Origin: Mycobacterium sp.
GTDB taxonomy: Bacteria; Actinomycetota; Actinomycetes; Mycobacteriales; Mycobacteriaceae
NCBI GenBank assembly: GCA_023264755.1
Contig: JAHFVB010000182.1
Location: forward strand, 1-8,836
DNA length: 8,836 nucleotides
Reading direction: 5' to 3'
In this document: one piece after another, positions 6,827-8,836 of the stretch
Position numbering within the stretch: the stretch's first letter is position 1
Layout: each line of letters begins with the position of its first letter
Notes under the pieces: model-generated
Seen by the model: the letters and a program-made list of their open reading frames with translations, nothing else
Told to the model about the DNA's origin: nothing
Databases searched by the model: none
Translations under genes and position numbers: made by a program

Positions 6827-7173
6827 AGGTCGTCGAACGTCGGGGGCCGGCTCGCAAGCTTCTGAACCACCCAGTGATTCAGCGACACCCCCTGCTCAGT
6901 CGCCTCAATGGTCAGCTTGGCGTGAAGTTGTGGCGACGTTCGGACCATGAACTTGCCGCTGTAACAGCGGTCGCTCAGTGAGGGCGGAGCGGCGACCCCG
7001 TCTTCGACGTATCCGGCGATGAGCTCTGCCACGTCGAGCTCGACGAGTCGGATCGCCTCCCCCGCCGTCGGCGCGCGGGAGGCCTGCAACGGGAACTCCA
7101 GACAGCGCCCTCGATACGAACCAGTCTCCGGACACCACTCGGCTCGGTAGGTGTAGTTGGTCACGGGTCTCAT
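6820..7173 (-). CDS. Orphan HicB-family antitoxin-like protein
   Basis: 117 aa from ATG 7173. The N-terminal half (TYRAEWCPETGSYRGRCLEF, residues 8-27) resembles the partial RNase-H-like HicB fold. It is followed by APTAGEAIR and by the conserved junction SDRCYSGKFMVRTSP (67-81). The C-terminal part (VSLNHWVVQKLAS) looks like a ribbon-helix-helix DNA-binding segment, as in the solitary HicB proteins common in actinobacteria. No hicA toxin gene (about 60 aa, double-stranded-RNA-binding fold) is seen on either side, so this is probably a stand-alone regulator or a remnant of a toxin-antitoxin pair. The frame stays open upstream to 7491, but that part only translates the repeats. GTG 7188 is an alternative start; neither has a clear ribosome site. 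The gene is convergent with the ligase and lies in a repeat island. Confidence 0.8.
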   Translation of the reverse strand: MRPVTNYTYRAEWCPETGSYRGRCLEFPLQASRAPTAGEAIRLVELDVAELIAGYVEDGVAAPPSLSDRCYSGKFMVRTSPQLHAKLTIEATEQGVSLNHWVVQKLASRPPTFDDLF

Positions 7174-7222
7174 CGTGACGGCGGGCACCGACAGCGCGCC
7201 CACGCGCCACGATCCGACAGTT

Positions 7223-7290
7223 GCGCCGTTCCGGCAGTAGCGCCGTTCCGGCAGTAGCGCCGCACCACACTTACGCCGTTCCGATGGCAG
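7223..7290. repeat. 17-bp tandem repeat in front of the HicB-like gene
   Basis: GCGCCGTTCCGGCAGTA occurs twice exactly (7223-7239, 7240-7256). A degenerate unit follows (7257-7272), then a fourth recognisable one (7273-7290, with GCCGTTCC); a diverged trace lies just before at 7205-7222. Each good unit contains the small dyad GCCG-TTC-CGGC. Confidence 0.75.
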
Positions 7291-7354
7291 ACCCACTCTC
7301 AAAAACGGTATCGCCGGCGATAGCACTTCCCACAACCGTGCCGCACTTCCCCGC
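7287..7354. repeat. 68-bp direct repeat, copy 1
   Basis: Matches 7382-7449 at 64 of 68 positions, offset 95 bp. It contains the perfect 14-bp palindrome TATCGCCGGCGATA (7309-7322) and two GCACTTCCC words (7323-7331, 7343-7351). On the minus strand the palindrome is followed by CCGTTTTTG, so it could act as a weak hairpin terminator for transcripts coming from the DUF385 gene. Confidence 0.9.
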
Positions 7355-7381
7355 GCGGATCCGAGACACGCAAGTCCCACC

Positions 7382-7449
7382 GCAGACCCACTCTCAAAAG
7401 CGGTATCGCCGGTGATAGCACTTCCCAGAACCGTGCTGCACTTCCCCGC
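7382..7449. repeat. 68-bp direct repeat, copy 2
   Basis: Second copy of the 7287-7354 repeat with four substitutions. One breaks the palindrome (TATCGCCGGTGATA, 7404-7417). Both GCACTTCCC words are kept (7418-7426, 7438-7446), giving four iteron-like copies over the two repeats. Its last bases overlap the left arm of the long hairpin. Confidence 0.9.
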
Positions 7450-7509
7450 TCGTGCCCAACGGGACACGCGTGCCCCATGAGCCGCGCGCACCCGTTGGGA
7501 CGCACGAGC
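7448..7509. repeat. Long inverted repeat (hairpin)
   Basis: The left arm GCTCGTGCCCAACGGG (7448-7463) pairs with CCCGTTGGGACGCACGAGC (7491-7509), complementary throughout except for a 3-nt bulge in the right arm. The 27-nt loop includes the 8-bp palindrome CACGCGTG. There is no T run, so it may be a rho-independent-like stem, a structured RNA or an element end rather than a classical terminator. Confidence 0.75.
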
Positions 7510-7560
7510 TTGATGAGACGCGTGGGCCCAGGGCGCGCAAAACCGCTGCGCCGCTGGGGC

Positions 7561-7627
7561 CTACCGCGGACGAAGACCTACCGCGGACGAAGTCCTACTG
7601 CGGACGCAGGGCGTACTGCGGACGAAT
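7561..7627. repeat. Four-unit 17-bp tandem repeat next to the DUF385 gene
   Basis: CTACCGCGGACGAAG (7561-7575 and 7578-7592, identical), CTACTGCGGACGCAG (7595-7609) and GTACTGCGGACGAAT (7613-7627), period 17, 17 and 18. The array ends 16 bp past the stop of the DUF385 gene. Units follow one another with 2-3 nt between, so there are no CRISPR-like spacers. Confidence 0.85.
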
Positions 7628-7643
7628 GAGTCCGAGCGTTCGC

Positions 7644-8132
7644 TCAGGGCGTGAAGACGTCGATCGGCCGGCCGATCTGCAGCATCACCACGGGGATGTG
7701 TCGGCTCGTCGACCGCTGGTACGCGAGGTACGGCGGGTACAGATGCGTCATGTACGCCCACACGTCGTGCCGTTCGTCGCCCTCGGGCTCGCGCCACGTC
7801 GCCTCGAACGCCTGGGTGGCGACCTGCACGTCGACGGTCTCGCTGGCCCGGATGTTCAAGTACCACTCCGGATGCGCGTCGGCCCCGCCCTTCGAGGCCA
7901 CGACCACGAGCTCGCCCCCGACGTTGCCGTAGATCAGCGGCCGGACGTACGTCTTGCCGGACTTTCGTCCCACGCACCTGATCAAGCAGTGCGTCGTCAG
8001 CTCCCGGCCCCCGACCGAACGGATGTCCATGATGTGCCCCTCGGTACCTCCCGAGGCGAGGTAGGTCTCCAGATGCTGCTGCATGAAGTCGCCTCGACTG
8101 GCCCCGATCGCTGCCGCGTCTGCGTCGCCCAT
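7644..8132 (-). CDS. Deazaflavin (F420)-dependent nitroreductase/quinone-reductase family protein (DUF385, Ddn-like)
   Basis: 162 aa from ATG 8132, chosen because GAAGGG stands 7 nt upstream; a TTG one codon earlier is also possible. Family motifs are GRKSGKTYVRPLIYGN (55-70), the phosphate/cofactor-binding segment of the split-barrel fold, EWYLNIRAS (89-97) and YPPYLAYQRSTSRHIPVV (132-149), the tyrosine-rich C-terminal region. Ddn of M. tuberculosis, the best-known member, uses reduced F420 to reduce menaquinone and activates pretomanid. No signal peptide or membrane segment is visible. The gene is divergent from the CobW gene. Some DUF385 proteins bind FAD or other cofactors, so F420 use is a family inference. 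Its presence near a probable quinone-lipid operon is suggestive, but about 4 kb and other units lie between. Confidence 0.9.
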   Translation of the reverse strand: MGDADAAAIGASRGDFMQQHLETYLASGGTEGHIMDIRSVGGRELTTHCLIRCVGRKSGKTYVRPLIYGNVGGELVVVASKGGADAHPEWYLNIRASETVDVQVATQAFEATWREPEGDERHDVWAYMTHLYPPYLAYQRSTSRHIPVVMLQIGRPIDVFTP

Positions 8133-8139
8133 CAATCAT

Positions 8140-8145
8140 CCCTTC
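8140..8145 (-). promoter_or_regulatory. Ribosome binding site of the DUF385 gene
   Basis: GAAGGG on the minus strand, 7 nt before ATG 8132. It favours ATG 8132 over the TTG at 8135, which would leave only 4 nt. Confidence 0.5.
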
Positions 8146-8183
8146 GCACGTGATTGCCACTAGTACTGCACGACGAACTGCGT

Positions 8184-8203
8184 CCAGGACACTAGCGCCC
8201 TGG
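8184..8203. promoter_or_regulatory. Small dyad in the divergent spacer
   Basis: CCAGG and CCTGG flank a 10-nt centre within the 125-bp spacer between the DUF385 and CobW genes. It could be an operator shared by the two divergent genes. Five-base arms are short and may be chance. Confidence 0.25.
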
Positions 8204-8245
8204 CCGTCACCGCCGTCGTCGATCACGACGCCCGGCGGGCCCGCC

Positions 8246-8251
8246 TAGACT
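8246..8251 (+). promoter_or_regulatory. Leaderless -10 box for the CobW gene
   Basis: TAGACT fits TANNNT and ends exactly 6 nt before GTG 8258, so the transcript should begin on the start codon. No Shine-Dalgarno is present. The spacing is identical to that before the acyl-AMP ligase. Confidence 0.6.
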
Positions 8252-8257
8252 TCTCGC

Positions 8258-8836
8258 GTGAGCGCCATCCCCGTCATCGCGTTGACGGGGTACCTGGGCG
8301 CAGGCAAGACGAGCCTGCTCAACCACGTGCTCCGCGCACCGGGAGCCCGGATCGGCGTGGTGATCAACGACTTTGGCGACGTCAACGTCGATGCCGCGCT
8401 GGTCACCGGCCAGGTCGACGAACCCGTCTCGATCGCGGGCGGCTGCGTGTGCTGTCTACCCGACGACGGCGGCCTGGACGAGGCGCTGGAGAAGCTGACG
8501 GACCCCCGGCTGGGGCTGGACGCCATCATCGTCGAAGCCAGCGGCCTGGCCGACCCCGTCGCGGTGTCCCGGATGATCCGCTTCAGTGGCGTCGAACGGG
8601 TTCGGCCAGGTGGCGTCGTCGACGTCATCGACGCGCTCACCCACTTCACCGTCGTCGACCGGGGCGGGCTGCCCCCGGCCCGGTACGGAGCGGCCTCGCT
8701 GGTGGTCGTCAACAAGCTCGACCAGCTTCCCGAGCACACCAGAGCCGCCGAGGTGGAGCGCATCGAAGCGCGCGTGCGCGAACGCAATCCGCACGCGCAC
8801 GTCGTCGGTGCGATCGGCGCCAGAATCGACCCAGCC
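8258..8836 (+). CDS. CobW/G3E-family GTPase metallochaperone, 3' truncated
   Basis: The frame is open from GTG 8258 to the window end (193 codons) and continues beyond. G3E GTPase marks in order: Walker A GYLGAGKT (11-18), INDFGDVNVDAALV (36-49), the metal-binding GCVCC (62-66, CxCC type), EASGLADP (93-100) and the guanine-specificity motif NKLD (152-155). These proteins bind GTP and a metal (Zn, Co or Ni depending on subfamily) and deliver it to client proteins in the cytosol. The C-terminal CobW domain lies outside the window. No cobalamin gene is visible nearby and no Zur-like box was noticed, so neither the metal nor the client can be named. The start is supported by the leaderless -10 box and by the usual short N-terminus before the P-loop. 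Confidence 0.93.
   Translation, partial: MSAIPVIALTGYLGAGKTSLLNHVLRAPGARIGVVINDFGDVNVDAALVTGQVDEPVSIAGGCVCCLPDDGGLDEALEKLTDPRLGLDAIIVEASGLADPVAVSRMIRFSGVERVRPGGVVDVIDALTHFTVVDRGGLPPARYGAASLVVVNKLDQLPEHTRAAEVERIEARVRERNPHAHVVGAIGARIDPA

Larger units (their letters stand above)
7174..7643. other. 470-bp gene-free, repeat-rich region
   Basis: No convincing gene on either strand: the open frames are built from repeats and show no protein-like composition. It holds, left to right, a 17-bp tandem array, two copies of a 68-bp repeat with an internal palindrome, a large hairpin and a second 17-bp tandem array, entered separately. It lies downstream of the DUF385 gene and upstream of the HicB-like gene, so a minus-strand transcript through it would be highly structured. 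Confidence 0.75.

Noticed and set aside
7174..7491. N-terminal extension of the HicB-like frame to 7491
   Set aside because: It translates the 68-bp and 17-bp repeats, which shift frame between copies, and HicB similarity starts only at residue 1 from ATG 7173.
7561..7627. CRISPR array
   Set aside because: Units are 15-17 bp with only 2-3 nt between; no unique spacers and no cas genes.
6706..7630. Insertion sequence
   Set aside because: No transposase gene and no target-site duplication; the only coding gene is HicB-like. Kept only as a low-interest finding about the ends.
7561..8226. Minus-strand 221-codon frame over the DUF385 gene
   Set aside because: Overlaps the motif-rich DUF385 gene in another frame and ends within a tandem repeat.

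Overview
The window looks like the chromosome of a high-GC actinomycete, most likely a non-tuberculous mycobacterium (Mycobacterium/Mycolicibacterium). The grounds are a fatty acyl-AMP ligase of the mycobacterial FadD type, an F420-type DUF385 reductase, a mycobacterial-looking type III polyketide synthase, and several genes whose start codon lies 6-7 nt after a TANNNT -10 box (leaderless style). Seven genes and one gene-poor repeat island are supported. The genes at both window edges are cut off.

Left half (1-3551, all minus strand). A compact operon is read right to left: type III polyketide synthase (2493-3551), ICMT-type membrane methyltransferase (1979-2488, 4 nt gap), FAD-dependent oxygenase/reductase (966-1982, 4 nt GTGA overlap). 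After 56 nt comes a secreted CocE/NonD-type hydrolase lipoprotein, truncated at base 1. PKS + methyltransferase + flavoprotein is the gene logic of srsABC-type phenolic-lipid clusters: make an alkylresorcinol or alkylpyrone, O-methylate it, oxidise it toward a methoxy-quinone. The 214 bp in front of the PKS hold two near-identical 18-bp palindromic sites around a third palindrome, with two candidate promoters built into them.

Middle (3766-6700). An MDR-family NADPH-dependent oxidoreductase (minus) and a 609-aa fatty acyl-AMP ligase (plus) are divergently transcribed from an 85-bp spacer; each has its own leaderless-type promoter. The ligase could supply activated acyl chains, but no carrier protein or modular PKS is visible here, so a link to the PKS operon is inference.

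Right half (6701-8836). After the ligase comes an orphan HicB-like antitoxin gene (6820-7173, minus) with no hicA partner. It sits among short tandem arrays (6715-6826, 7223-7290, 7561-7627), a 68-bp direct duplication (7287-7354 and 7382-7449) and a long hairpin (7448-7509). About 470 bp here (7174-7643) carry no believable gene. Then follow a deazaflavin (F420)-dependent nitroreductase/quinone-reductase family protein (7644-8132, minus) and, divergently, the N-terminal 193 residues of a CobW/G3E GTPase metallochaperone (8258 to the window end).

The points most worth a second look are the duplicated operator/promoter module in front of the quinone-type PKS operon, and the repeat island around the orphan HicB gene.
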